Shown here: positions 54,627 to 62,296 of the stretch, piece after piece
Numbering within the stretch: the stretch's first letter is position 1
Layout of the letters: every line of letters begins with the position of its first letter
Program-made: the position numbers and the translations under genes
The notes under the pieces: generated by a model
Databases searched by the model: none
Told to the model about the DNA's origin: nothing
What the model saw: only the letters and a program-made list of their open reading frames with translations
DNA from: Eubacterium ventriosum
GTDB lineage: Bacteria > Bacillota > Clostridia > Lachnospirales > Lachnospiraceae
Assembly: GCF_025150745.1 (NCBI RefSeq)
Contig: NZ_CP102282.1
Coordinates: 2,305,501 to 2,369,500 of the forward strand
DNA length: 64,000 bases
Reading direction: 5' to 3'

Positions 54627-56506
54627 ACCTCACCCTCCTTATCTTTGTAATATTGAGCCTGAACCTGGAACATATTTCTGTATTTTCCATTGGTTTTAAT
54701 TAGCTGTTCATGAGTACCCTCTTCAATAATTCTGCCATCTTCAAACATAACTATTTTGTCACAAAATCTTGTACTTGAAAGTCTGTGTGAAATAAAAATA
54801 GCAGTCTTTCCCTTTACCATTTGATTAAATTCCTGATACATTCTGTCTTCTGCCAATGCGTCAAGTGCCGCTGTCGGCTCATCCAAAACAAGAACTTCTC
54901 TGTTCTGATAAAGCGCCCTTGCCATGGCAAGTCTTTGTCTTTCTCCACCTGACAAATCAACACCGTTAGGGTCAAATATTCTAAGAAGCATAGTGTCTAT
55001 TTTGTTTTCATATTTGTTAATCTTTTCATCCAAACCACTTCTTTCCAAAGCCTCCATTGTTCTGTTTTTGTCCGTCTCATTTTCAGGCTTCATTGAAATA
55101 TTCTGCCATACCGGAAAAGCAAAAATTTCAATGTTTTGGAACACAGGCGCAAATATTTTAAAATATGTATCTCTGTCATACTTCTTTACATCAACTCCAT
55201 TAAGAAGAATCCTTCCCTCTGTTGGCTCATAAAGTCTCATAAGAAGCTTTGTTAAAGTTGTTTTTCCTGCGCCGTTAATACCAACTACCGCCAACTTGCT
55301 TCCCGCTTCAATAGTCAGATTAATATTCTTTAGAACATATTTTTCGTGTCCCGGATATTTAAAAGATACATTTTCAAATTTAAACTCAAATTGCTTCAAG
55401 CCTATATTCTTACTTACGCCCTGACCTTTTTCAATGTCAGGCTTGTCCTCATTCCAGTCCATAAATGTTCTAAAATCGTCAAGTTCCATTCGGTTCATAT
55501 TCATCCAAACCATATTGCAAAACATATCTGTCATAGCTGTGGAAAATGATGCAACCAAACCTATGTATAAAACAAAATCAGAAATGCTCATTCCCTTATT
55601 TAAAACCATATAAATCAATACTACGTATAGTAATAAATTCTGAAAAAGGCGAAGAAAACTCATCTTTGCCTCGCACATTACCCATTTTCTGTGATTTTTT
55701 TTGCAGGCTGCATAATAAACTGTATTTATGTCTTTCCACGTCTGTTCAATAAAATCCTGCATTTTAAATAATCTTATGTCTTTGGCATATTTAAAATCTC
55801 TTGCTGTGGAAGAAAAATAATAATTTTTTCTAAAATTAGATGACATTGCATCTCTAAAATTTACTTTCGTCCACTCCATTGTTGAATCAAGGATTTTATA
55901 TATAAAATATGAAATAACTACCAGCACCAAAATTATCAAAGGATTAATTACTGCTATTGCCGCACCTGCTATAACTACAAGTACAATATTTGAAAGAATA
56001 TTACTTCCTCTTTTACAGTAACCACTAATTCCCTGATAGTTATACATTGCATGTTTTGATCTTTCAATCAAATCAAGGAAATCCGGATTTTCCATATTTT
56101 TAAAATCTGTTGTAAATGATTTTCTAAGATATTTTGAAACTAACCCCTTATATACCTTGTCCCAGGCATACTCACCTACATATTGAGCCTTTGTGTTAAT
56201 AAGCTTTACTACAAGAATTATAATTCCCACTGCTACCAACACTTTTATCATTGTGTCTGTTGTAACTTTATTTTCTACTAATGCCAATACAATCTTTGGA
56301 ATATAAATTCCAATAAGCATATACAATGCCGACAATACTCCCATTACAATCATTGCTATAATGAACTGATTGTTTAACTGCCATGTCAGCTTTACTGCAT
56401 ATACGAAATTGTTAAACATTCCATGCTTAGTCGCCTGTATTCCTTTTCGCTCCCTTTCGTGAGATGCAGAAAAGAAATTCTTAATTGCCTCCAATATTTT
56501 CTTCAT
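54620..56506 (-). CDS. ABC exporter half-transporter (permease-ATPase), first subunit
   Basis: 628 residues. A basic N-terminal extension (LEAIKNFFSASHERERKGIQ), six membrane helices (about 35-330), then the ATPase: Walker A GINGAGKTTLTKLL, signature LSGGERQRLA, Walker B VLVLDEPTAALDALAEDRMY, IFISHRLSS. Start at 56506 after GAGGG, which is 7 nt upstream; the frame from 56530 covers that SD. Overlaps its partner by 7 nt. A block of GCAACTC repeats lies 47-113 nt upstream. Substrate unknown. Confidence 0.9.
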   Translation of the reverse strand: MKKILEAIKNFFSASHERERKGIQATKHGMFNNFVYAVKLTWQLNNQFIIAMIVMGVLSALYMLIGIYIPKIVLALVENKVTTDTMIKVLVAVGIIILVVKLINTKAQYVGEYAWDKVYKGLVSKYLRKSFTTDFKNMENPDFLDLIERSKHAMYNYQGISGYCKRGSNILSNIVLVVIAGAAIAVINPLIILVLVVISYFIYKILDSTMEWTKVNFRDAMSSNFRKNYYFSSTARDFKYAKDIRLFKMQDFIEQTWKDINTVYYAACKKNHRKWVMCEAKMSFLRLFQNLLLYVVLIYMVLNKGMSISDFVLYIGLVASFSTAMTDMFCNMVWMNMNRMELDDFRTFMDWNEDKPDIEKGQGVSKNIGLKQFEFKFENVSFKYPGHEKYVLKNINLTIEAGSKLAVVGINGAGKTTLTKLLMRLYEPTEGRILLNGVDVKKYDRDTYFKIFAPVFQNIEIFAFPVWQNISMKPENETDKNRTMEALERSGLDEKINKYENKIDTMLLRIFDPNGVDLSGGERQRLAMARALYQNREVLVLDEPTAALDALAEDRMYQEFNQMVKGKTAIFISHRLSSTRFCDKIVMFEDGRIIEEGTHEQLIKTNGKYRNMFQVQAQYYKDKEGEVC

Positions 56507-56552
56507 ATACATTCCCTCTTTTACTTTCATTGTGGGGTTCTATGGTAACTAT

Positions 56553-56619
56553 TGCAACTCTTTTAATTTTCGCAACTCTATGCAACTTTTTTTGCAACTC
56601 TTACAACTCTTTTTGCAAC
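56553..56619. repeat. Degenerate GCAACTC repeat block upstream of the ABC operon
   Basis: Within 67 bp the motif (T/C)GCAACT(C) occurs at 56553, 56571, 56581, 56593 and, partly, at 56603 and 56614, spaced 10-21 bp. On the minus strand this is GAGTTGC before the first ABC gene, so the block could bind a regulator. It may equally be simple slippage repeat. Confidence 0.5.
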
Positions 56620-56813
56620 GAACTTTTCGGGGATAAATAATAGATCTTAACAAATTTAGAATTTGATTAGAATAAATTATTGATTTTTCAATACTCCCTC
56701 TTTTCTACACTAAAAACAGTATAACATAATATATATGATTTTGGGAAACTATTTAAACTTCCAGTTTATGTAGTTTGGTAGAAGACAAGGTTAATTCAAT
56801 TCAAGTAGGTAAT

Positions 56814-56998
56814 TACCCCATAGAAGCAAGTTTATGCATACTATGGGGTAGATTTCAAGATTCATTGTTATTGAAAATAATATGAATTGCCCCATATGAT
56901 TAAGTTTTCTCTTTTTATGTGGCAGATACAAAGATTCATCATATTCAAACTAATATGTAACTACCACATAGAACCGAGTTCTCATATTCTGTGAGGTA
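56814..56998. repeat. Hairpin array B, copy 2: three units, 74-bp period
   Basis: Hairpins of 37 nt start at 56814 (TACCCCATA/TATGGGGTA, perfect), 56888 (TGCCCCATA/TATGTGGCA) and 56962 (TACCACATAG/CTGTGAGGTA), each 74 bp apart. The units correspond to the reverse complement of 8478-8588. Array A copy 2 begins 4 nt after the last hairpin. The gap 56620-56813 holds nothing recognised. Confidence 0.75.
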
Positions 56999-57002
56999 AG
57001 GT

Positions 57003-57398
57003 TGTACCATACGAACAAGAAATTTCAAATATGGTACAGATATTAGCTTGTTCCTGCTTAACGCAGAAGAAATCTGTACCATACAAGCAAGAAATTTTAC
57101 ATATGGTACAAATACGAGCTTGTTCAATCTCAAATCAGAACAAATCTGTACCATACGAGCAACAAATTTCATATATAGTACAAATACAAGCTTGTTCAAT
57201 CTCAAATCAGAACAAATCTGTACCATATGAGCAAGAAATCTCATATATGGTACAAATATAAGTTTGTCCCAGCTCAAATCAGAAAAAATCTGTACCATAC
57301 GAGCAAGAATTTTCATATATGGTACAGATATTAGCTTCTTCCAGTTCAAACCTGAACAACTCTGTACCATATAAAAAAGAATTACCGTATATGGTACA
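57003..57398 (-). repeat. Hairpin array A, copy 2: six units, exact 72-bp period
   Basis: Hairpins TGTACCATA...TATGGTACA of 36 nt start at 57003, 57075, 57147, 57219, 57291 and 57363. Spacers of 36 nt (for example AGCTTGTTCAATCTCAAATC then AGAACAAATC) match the reverse complement of the copy-1 spacers. The third unit has TATAGTACA, the only arm mutation. The minus frame 57526-56945 stays open through it but has no SD. Just right of the array (57448-57464) is a CTTGTCC-TTT-GGACAAG hairpin. Confidence 0.85.
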
Positions 57399-57524
57399 AA
57401 TATAAGTTTTACGCGATGTTTATTAGCTTCACTCCAGTCCACATCTCCTTGTCCTTTGGACAAGAAGCATTCCTTGCATTCAGCTCGGTCAAATATAATA
57501 TGTTTATATCCTTTCCATAAATGC

Positions 57525-57576
57525 AAAAAAAAAGAACTATGCTACAATAAATTTCCAGTATCAAACATAGTTCTTT
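57525..57576 (-). terminator. Terminator after thrH
   Basis: On the minus strand AAAGAACTATG pairs with CATAGTTCTTT, followed by a run of nine T. It begins 31 nt after the stop at 57607. Confidence 0.8.
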
Positions 57577-57606
57577 ATTACTCTGATTTAATTTAAATTT
57601 CTTATA

Positions 57607-58206
57607 TTATAATGCTTCCTTGATTGCAGCCATTAATTCATCATATGTTTCAAAAGCTGGAAGTTCAGGATATTCTTTCTTGATTTCATCTGTGCTTCTG
57701 AATAAAAATCCTGCCTTACTTGCCTTAATCATTCCAAGGTCATTGTGGCTGTCTCCGCTGGCAATTGTGTCATATCCGATTGACTGCAATGCCTTTACCG
57801 TAGTAAGTTTTGAGTTTTCAATTCTCATCTTAAATCCTGTGATTTCTCCATCTTCTGCTACTTCCAATGAGTTACAGAAAATTGTAGGATAACCTAACTT
57901 CTTCATTAAAGGTCCTGCAAACTGTGTAAATGTATCACTAATAATAATTACCTGAGTAATCTCTCTTAATTCATCTAAAAATTCTTTTGCACCAGGCATA
58001 GGATCAATCTTTGCAATTGTTTCCTGAATTTCCTTAAGTCCTAATCCGTGCTCTTTTAAGATGTTAATTCTATAATTCATAAGCTTATCGTAATCAGGCT
58101 CATCTCTTGTTGTTCTCTTAAGTTCAGGAATTCCTGTTTCTTCTGCAAATGCAATCCATATTTCAGGAACTAATACTCCCTCTAAATCTAAACAAACAAT
58201 ATTCAT
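57607..58206 (-). CDS. thrH: Phosphoserine phosphatase / homoserine phosphotransferase ThrH
   Basis: 199 residues, HAD superfamily. Starts MNIVCLDLEGVLVPEIWIAF: the catalytic DLEG (Asp6) and the EIWIAFAEETGI and RDEPDYDKLM stretches are close to Pseudomonas ThrH. Motif II IIISDTFTQFAG, motif III/IV SGDSHNDLGMI. Dephosphorylates phosphoserine and can move the phosphate to homoserine. Single gene with its own promoter and terminator. The family name is from similarity in memory; dual activity is not shown by sequence. Confidence 0.88.
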   Translation of the reverse strand: MNIVCLDLEGVLVPEIWIAFAEETGIPELKRTTRDEPDYDKLMNYRINILKEHGLGLKEIQETIAKIDPMPGAKEFLDELREITQVIIISDTFTQFAGPLMKKLGYPTIFCNSLEVAEDGEITGFKMRIENSKLTTVKALQSIGYDTIASGDSHNDLGMIKASKAGFLFRSTDEIKKEYPELPAFETYDELMAAIKEAL

Positions 58207-58263
58207 TTTCTCGTTTCTCCTTTAGTCCATTAAAAGTCGTACATTCACACTGTACAGTTCAAC

Positions 58264-58292
58264 ATTGTAGCATACTTTTTTTGATTTGTCTA
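58264..58292 (-). promoter_or_regulatory. thrH promoter
   Basis: Minus strand: -35 TAGACA (58287-58292), 17-nt spacer, extended -10 TGCTACAAT with hexamer TACAAT (58264-58269). About 58 nt before the thrH start. Confidence 0.6.
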
Positions 58293-58380
58293 AAAGTTAT
58301 GATATGCTACTTTGTAACTCATTTGCTTTTTTTATGATTTTACAAACTTTTACCTTTTACAAATCTACTAATTTAAGGTC

Positions 58381-58414
58381 AAAAAATGGGCATAGTTTTT
58401 ACTACACCCATTTT
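58381..58414 (-). terminator. Terminator of the cellobiose-type PTS operon
   Basis: AAAATGGG pairs with CCCATTTT around a 16-nt loop; on the minus strand TTTTTT follows. It is 32 nt after the HPr-like gene's stop at 58446. Confidence 0.75.
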
Positions 58415-58445
58415 CATTTATAGCATTTGAAAGTTATTAATGTAT

Positions 58446-58703
58446 TTACAGATTATTTTTTATGTATTCTTTTACTAATTCTGATGCATTATCTTCATTA
58501 TAACCATTTACTACAATAGTTATTTTTTGACCATATCTTGCTCCAAAAGATATAACCTCTGTAATGTTTTCAACATTTGTTATTTTTTCTCCTTTAAGAA
58601 TAAATATCTGTGTTCCAAGTTTTTTCGCAATGTCAGCCAATTCTGCTATTGGTCTTGCATGCAATCCGTCCACATTATTTATTATATGGTCTATTTGAAT
58701 CAT
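58446..58703 (-). CDS. HPr-like phosphocarrier protein, lacking the regulatory Ser46
   Basis: 85 residues, HPr fold. His15 (NNVDGLHARPIAEL) is the phosphate-carrying residue. At the position of Ser46, the HPr kinase target (usually KSIMGVMS), the sequence reads NVENITEVISF with Asn46, so regulation by HPr kinase is unlikely. It is the last gene of a PTS operon, a place where dedicated HPr-like carriers (FPr/Crh-type paralogues) are sometimes found. The general HPr gene should be elsewhere. SD AAGGAG. Confidence 0.9.
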   Translation of the reverse strand: MIQIDHIINNVDGLHARPIAELADIAKKLGTQIFILKGEKITNVENITEVISFGARYGQKITIVVNGYNEDNASELVKEYIKNNL

Positions 58704-58762
58704 AACTACATCTCCTTACACTTATAATTTCCGTAATTACTTTTATTCATACTTTCTTAGTC

Positions 58763-59056
58763 TTATAATTCCTTTAATGCTTCATCAAGGACTTTCTTTG
58801 CATTCATCATTCCAAAGTCCTGAGCTGCAATTGCCATTACAGGAATACCTTCTGCCTGTTTTTTAATGTCATCTAATGCGAATCTAATCTGAGGTCCTAA
58901 CAAAATAATGCTTGTTTCTTCAAGATTATCGCCTAACTCTACCATAGGGGTGGCATCAACACTTGCTTCTAAACCTCTTGCCTTAGCTTCCTGCTCAAGT
59001 TTCATTTTCATGATACCCGTACTCATTCCTGCATTGCAAACTAATAATATCTTCAT
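58763..59056 (-). CDS. PTS EIIB, lactose/cellobiose type
   Basis: 97 residues. Phospho-Cys7 in MKILLVCNAGMSTGIMKMKL, the P-loop typical of the Lac/Cel family EIIB. Passes phosphate from IIA to the sugar held by IIC. Standard length; SD AGGAG. Between IIC and the HPr-like gene. Confidence 0.94.
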   Translation of the reverse strand: MKILLVCNAGMSTGIMKMKLEQEAKARGLEASVDATPMVELGDNLEETSIILLGPQIRFALDDIKKQAEGIPVMAIAAQDFGMMNAKKVLDEALKEL

Positions 59057-59087
59057 GCCTTGCTCCTTTCCACATAATTAAATGTAT

Positions 59088-60404
59088 TTATGCCTGAACA
59101 CTTTCTTCCAGCTGTTCTTCTTTAATTTTCTGTTTCTCATAAATTTTAAAGAATGGTAAGTATATAATCATATCTATAATAATTAATACGCAAACCAATA
59201 TCAACGCCTTAACGTCCATTGTATCAATTAGACCACCTATTGGACAGAACATATTCCAGCTTGCATATGCAAATGTTTTTGCTACAATTCCTGTACTCAT
59301 GGCGATGTATGTAATTACACCATTTAAAGGCATTACTACTATAAATGGCAACATCATTGTTGAATTATACATAAGTGGCAATCCGAATATTAACGGTTCA
59401 TTAATATTGAATAATGATGGGATAATTGCAAGCTTACCAATTGTTTTAATCTGTTTTGACTTACTGAATAATGTAAGAATTGCAAGTCCTAATGTTGCAC
59501 CACTACCACCGATAGCCATAAATGTCCACCAGAAAGGTTCTGTAACAATATATGGAAGTGCTATTGCTGCTGTTCCTGCTGCAAATGCGGCCTGGTTTGC
59601 TGTATAATTGTTCATTAAGAATGTATCCAATGGTCCTGTGATAACAGTATCATGAATACCGAACCACCAGAAAATCATTACAATTACTGCTAATATAACA
59701 ACTCCCCAAACACTGTCTACCATCTTAACAACAGGTGTCATAATAAGCTGCATAATTGCCGGAATCCCTGCACCTGTAAAGTTTAATAATATTGCGTTAA
59801 CTGTTCCAACTGCTACCAAAACAATTACGATTGGCACAAGGTTTCCTATTGATTCAGCTAATGCAGGAGGTACTCCGCCACCTTCCAAGTTAATATATCC
59901 GATTTTTCTATCAGATAAAAATCTATATAATTCAAATGATACAATAGTTACCAAAATCGCTGTAAACAATCCTTTTCCATCTAAATAATCAAAAGATAAT
60001 GCTCCATCTTTATTCATAGTTGCTGCAATCATAAAAGATGCAACTGAGACAGCAATAGTTACCCATGACTTTTCCATTTTGTAATGTTTGCTTAAATTAA
60101 TTGCTAACCCTATTGATGACCAAAGCGCAATTAACGACATTGTTACCGAGTAAACATACCCCAAAGCCGGTCCTGTAAATGCGGCAACATTTGCCCATCC
60201 GTGCATAATTGCTTTAAGTACACCTGAATCCATGGTTGTATAATCCATTGGTGGTGATATAATAATAAGAGCAAAACTTCCTATAGTAAATAGTGGAATT
60301 AAAGCTAGGAATGTGTTTTGCAAAGCCTGAAGATATTTCTGTCTTGCTAATTTATTTGCAAGTGGAGATATCTTCTTTTCAATCCAGTTACTAATTTTTT
60401 CCAT
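59088..60404 (-). CDS. PTS EIIC, cellobiose/diacetylchitobiose type
   Basis: 438 residues, about 10 membrane helices. N-terminal KISNWIEKKISPLANKLARQ and the conserved FNINEPLIFGLPLMYNSTMM are Cel-family EIIC signatures. Sugar is a beta-linked disaccharide by family and by the GH1 partner. The ATG at 60404 is set by AAGGAGGAA; it overlaps the end of the GH1 gene by 14 nt. Confidence 0.93.
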   Translation of the reverse strand: MEKISNWIEKKISPLANKLARQKYLQALQNTFLALIPLFTIGSFALIIISPPMDYTTMDSGVLKAIMHGWANVAAFTGPALGYVYSVTMSLIALWSSIGLAINLSKHYKMEKSWVTIAVSVASFMIAATMNKDGALSFDYLDGKGLFTAILVTIVSFELYRFLSDRKIGYINLEGGGVPPALAESIGNLVPIVIVLVAVGTVNAILLNFTGAGIPAIMQLIMTPVVKMVDSVWGVVILAVIVMIFWWFGIHDTVITGPLDTFLMNNYTANQAAFAAGTAAIALPYIVTEPFWWTFMAIGGSGATLGLAILTLFSKSKQIKTIGKLAIIPSLFNINEPLIFGLPLMYNSTMMLPFIVVMPLNGVITYIAMSTGIVAKTFAYASWNMFCPIGGLIDTMDVKALILVCVLIIIDMIIYLPFFKIYEKQKIKEEQLEESVQA

Positions 60405-61800
60405 TGTAACTTCCTCCTTTTTCATTTATAAATTTTTTATACCAATGATAACTGTCTTTTGGAATTCTCTTACAATTATCATCAAAGTCTATGTATACTA
60501 AGCCGTAACGCTTTTTGTATCCGTTTATCCAACTATACACATCCATTGTTGACCATACAAAATACCCTCTGCAATCACAACCATTGTCTATAGCCTTTTT
60601 AATCCAATCTACATATCCCTGTAAGAAATCAATTCTATATTGATCATGGATTTCTCCGTTTTCCACCTTATCATATTCACCTAAACCATTTTCTGTAACT
60701 ATAATAGGTGTGTCAGGATATAGTTCTTTAAACTCCATAAGCATATCATATACTGACTTAGGATAAATTTCAGTTCCCCAAGGAGTTTTTTCTGTATTTG
60801 GATCATCATCTAAAGCACACCAATCCTTGATTTCCATCTCTTCGTTTTTAGATGAATCACCTGTATTATTTGCTTCCATTTTTGTTTCTCCACCTGAACA
60901 AGGTTTAACTAAAAATCTGCAATAGGCATTAACTCCAAGGTAATCAACTGTACCTTCTTGAAATACTTCCTTATCTTCCTCTAACATATATGATAAATCA
61001 TATCCTAACTTTGTAAGATGTGACACGTATTCATCAGGATAATATCCCTTTATGCAAGTATCATTAACAGATGTATTAAAGAAAATATCAGCTAATCTTT
61101 TAGCTTCTCTATAACCTTCATTATCTTTTAAAATCTCAATAGGATAACTGTCACTTACAAGTCCAATCATTCCCTTAAAGCCCATATTTCTATATGCCTT
61201 AATGGCTCTTGCACTTGCCAACATTAAGTGATACATTGCTTTCCAACGTCTTTCCAAGTTTTTAACATTAGGAGGGTAGTTTCCAAAACCATAACAGCAA
61301 AGTGTTTCATAATTTGGTTCATTAATTGTTGCCCAGTAATTAACTTTATCTCCAAACTCTTTAAAACATACTTTTACATATTCTTCATATGCATCAACTG
61401 TGGCTCTGTTTTCCCAGCCACCCTGTTCAAACATTGGTTGTGGCAAATCGTAATGATATAAAGTAACTAAGGGTTCAACATTATATTTTCTACATGTATC
61501 AATTACTCTGTTGTAAAAATCTATTCCCTCTCTGCTTACTTTGCCTACTCCATTTGGAATAATTCTTGTCCAGGCTATTGAAAATCTGTAAGCATTCTGA
61601 TTACCTTCCGCTAACATTCTAATGTCCTCTTCGTATCTGTGATAATGGTCATTTGCCACATCGCCGGTAACAGGATTAACATTGTTTTTTTCACTGTGGC
61701 AGAAAGTGTCCCAGTTAGACATTCCCTTACCGCCTTCTTTCCATGCGCCTTCACATTGATATGCTGCAGTGGCACTTCCCCATAAAAACTTTTTGTCCAT
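60391..61800 (-). CDS. GH1 beta-glucosidase / 6-phospho-beta-glucosidase
   Basis: 469 residues. Acid/base E161 (WATINEPNYETL) and nucleophile E370 (IIVTENGLGEYD). Cleaves the imported disaccharide. In phosphate-recognising members the C-terminal loop is W-S-N-G-Y-x-K-R-Y-G, with Ser, Lys, Tyr binding phosphate; here it is SWINGYKKRYG, so Ser is Ile while Lys and Tyr remain. PTS context argues for a phosphorylated substrate, the Ile leaves doubt. Start shares a base with the IIA stop (TAATG). SD AAGGAG. Confidence 0.92.
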   Translation of the reverse strand: MDKKFLWGSATAAYQCEGAWKEGGKGMSNWDTFCHSEKNNVNPVTGDVANDHYHRYEEDIRMLAEGNQNAYRFSIAWTRIIPNGVGKVSREGIDFYNRVIDTCRKYNVEPLVTLYHYDLPQPMFEQGGWENRATVDAYEEYVKVCFKEFGDKVNYWATINEPNYETLCCYGFGNYPPNVKNLERRWKAMYHLMLASARAIKAYRNMGFKGMIGLVSDSYPIEILKDNEGYREAKRLADIFFNTSVNDTCIKGYYPDEYVSHLTKLGYDLSYMLEEDKEVFQEGTVDYLGVNAYCRFLVKPCSGGETKMEANNTGDSSKNEEMEIKDWCALDDDPNTEKTPWGTEIYPKSVYDMLMEFKELYPDTPIIVTENGLGEYDKVENGEIHDQYRIDFLQGYVDWIKKAIDNGCDCRGYFVWSTMDVYSWINGYKKRYGLVYIDFDDNCKRIPKDSYHWYKKFINEKGGSYNGKN

Positions 61801-62117
61801 TAACTTAATTTCTCCTTATACAATGTTATAAACTCTTTTGCCACACGTTCATACATTATTGTTGTCATTAAATGGTCCTGTGCGTGAACTAACATTATGC
61901 TATACTCAATATCTTTTCCCTGAGCTTCCTTTGCCAGCAACTCTGTCTGTGCATTGTGAGCATTTGTTAATTCACTTTCTCCTTTTTTGATTAACTCATC
62001 AGCCTCATCAAACTCACCATTTCTGGCTTTTTCAACTGCTTTAAAGAATGATGAAAATGCATCTCCTGCATAACTTATAAGCTGAAAAGCAACCATCTGT
62101 GCTTCTTCTCTATTCAT
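61800..62117 (-). CDS. PTS EIIA, lactose/cellobiose type
   Basis: 105 residues, helical. Phospho-His78 in MLVHAQDHLMTTIMYERV. First gene of the operon IIA-GH1-IIC-IIB-HPr. Preceded by a promoter (62151-62179) and the 16-bp palindrome. SD AAAGGAGA. Confidence 0.94.
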   Translation of the reverse strand: MNREEAQMVAFQLISYAGDAFSSFFKAVEKARNGEFDEADELIKKGESELTNAHNAQTELLAKEAQGKDIEYSIMLVHAQDHLMTTIMYERVAKEFITLYKEKLS

Positions 62118-62150
62118 TGCTTTCTCCTTTCGTTTTTTGTTTATGCCATT

Positions 62151-62179
62151 ATTATATTTTATAAATTTTTCATTTACAA
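62151..62179 (-). promoter_or_regulatory. Promoter of the cellobiose-type PTS operon
   Basis: Minus strand: -35 TTGTAA (62174-62179), 17-nt spacer, -10 TATAAT (62151-62156). The palindrome ends 9 bp upstream of the -35, the place where an activator would bind. Confidence 0.7.
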
Positions 62180-62188
62180 ATCATCTTT

Positions 62189-62204
62189 TGCGGTGTACAC
62201 CGCA
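62189..62204. promoter_or_regulatory. Perfect 16-bp palindrome between divergent promoters (likely LicR-type operator)
   Basis: TGCGGTGTACACCGCA reads the same on both strands and stands out as GC-rich in AT-rich DNA. It is 9 bp from the -35 of each of the two divergent promoters, so one bound dimer could act on both. Confidence 0.75.
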
Positions 62205-62213
62205 CCTATATAT

Positions 62214-62242
62214 TTGCCTGTACTTTTCTAATGTTGTATAAT
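62214..62242 (+). promoter_or_regulatory. Promoter of the LicR-like regulator gene
   Basis: Plus strand: -35 TTGCCT (62214-62219), 17-nt spacer, -10 TATAAT (62237-62242), 55 nt before the start at 62297. Confidence 0.7.
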
Positions 62243-62296
62243 TTAATTACTTTAATAATTTATGATTACATTTTATATTTTTAAGGAGATATTTGT

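Noticed and set aside
56945-57526. 193-residue minus-strand frame over array A copy 2
   Set aside because: Same reason; the start near 57526 has no SD. The first about 40 residues (FDRAECKECF) are weakly reminiscent of a transposase Cys motif, but too little to call.
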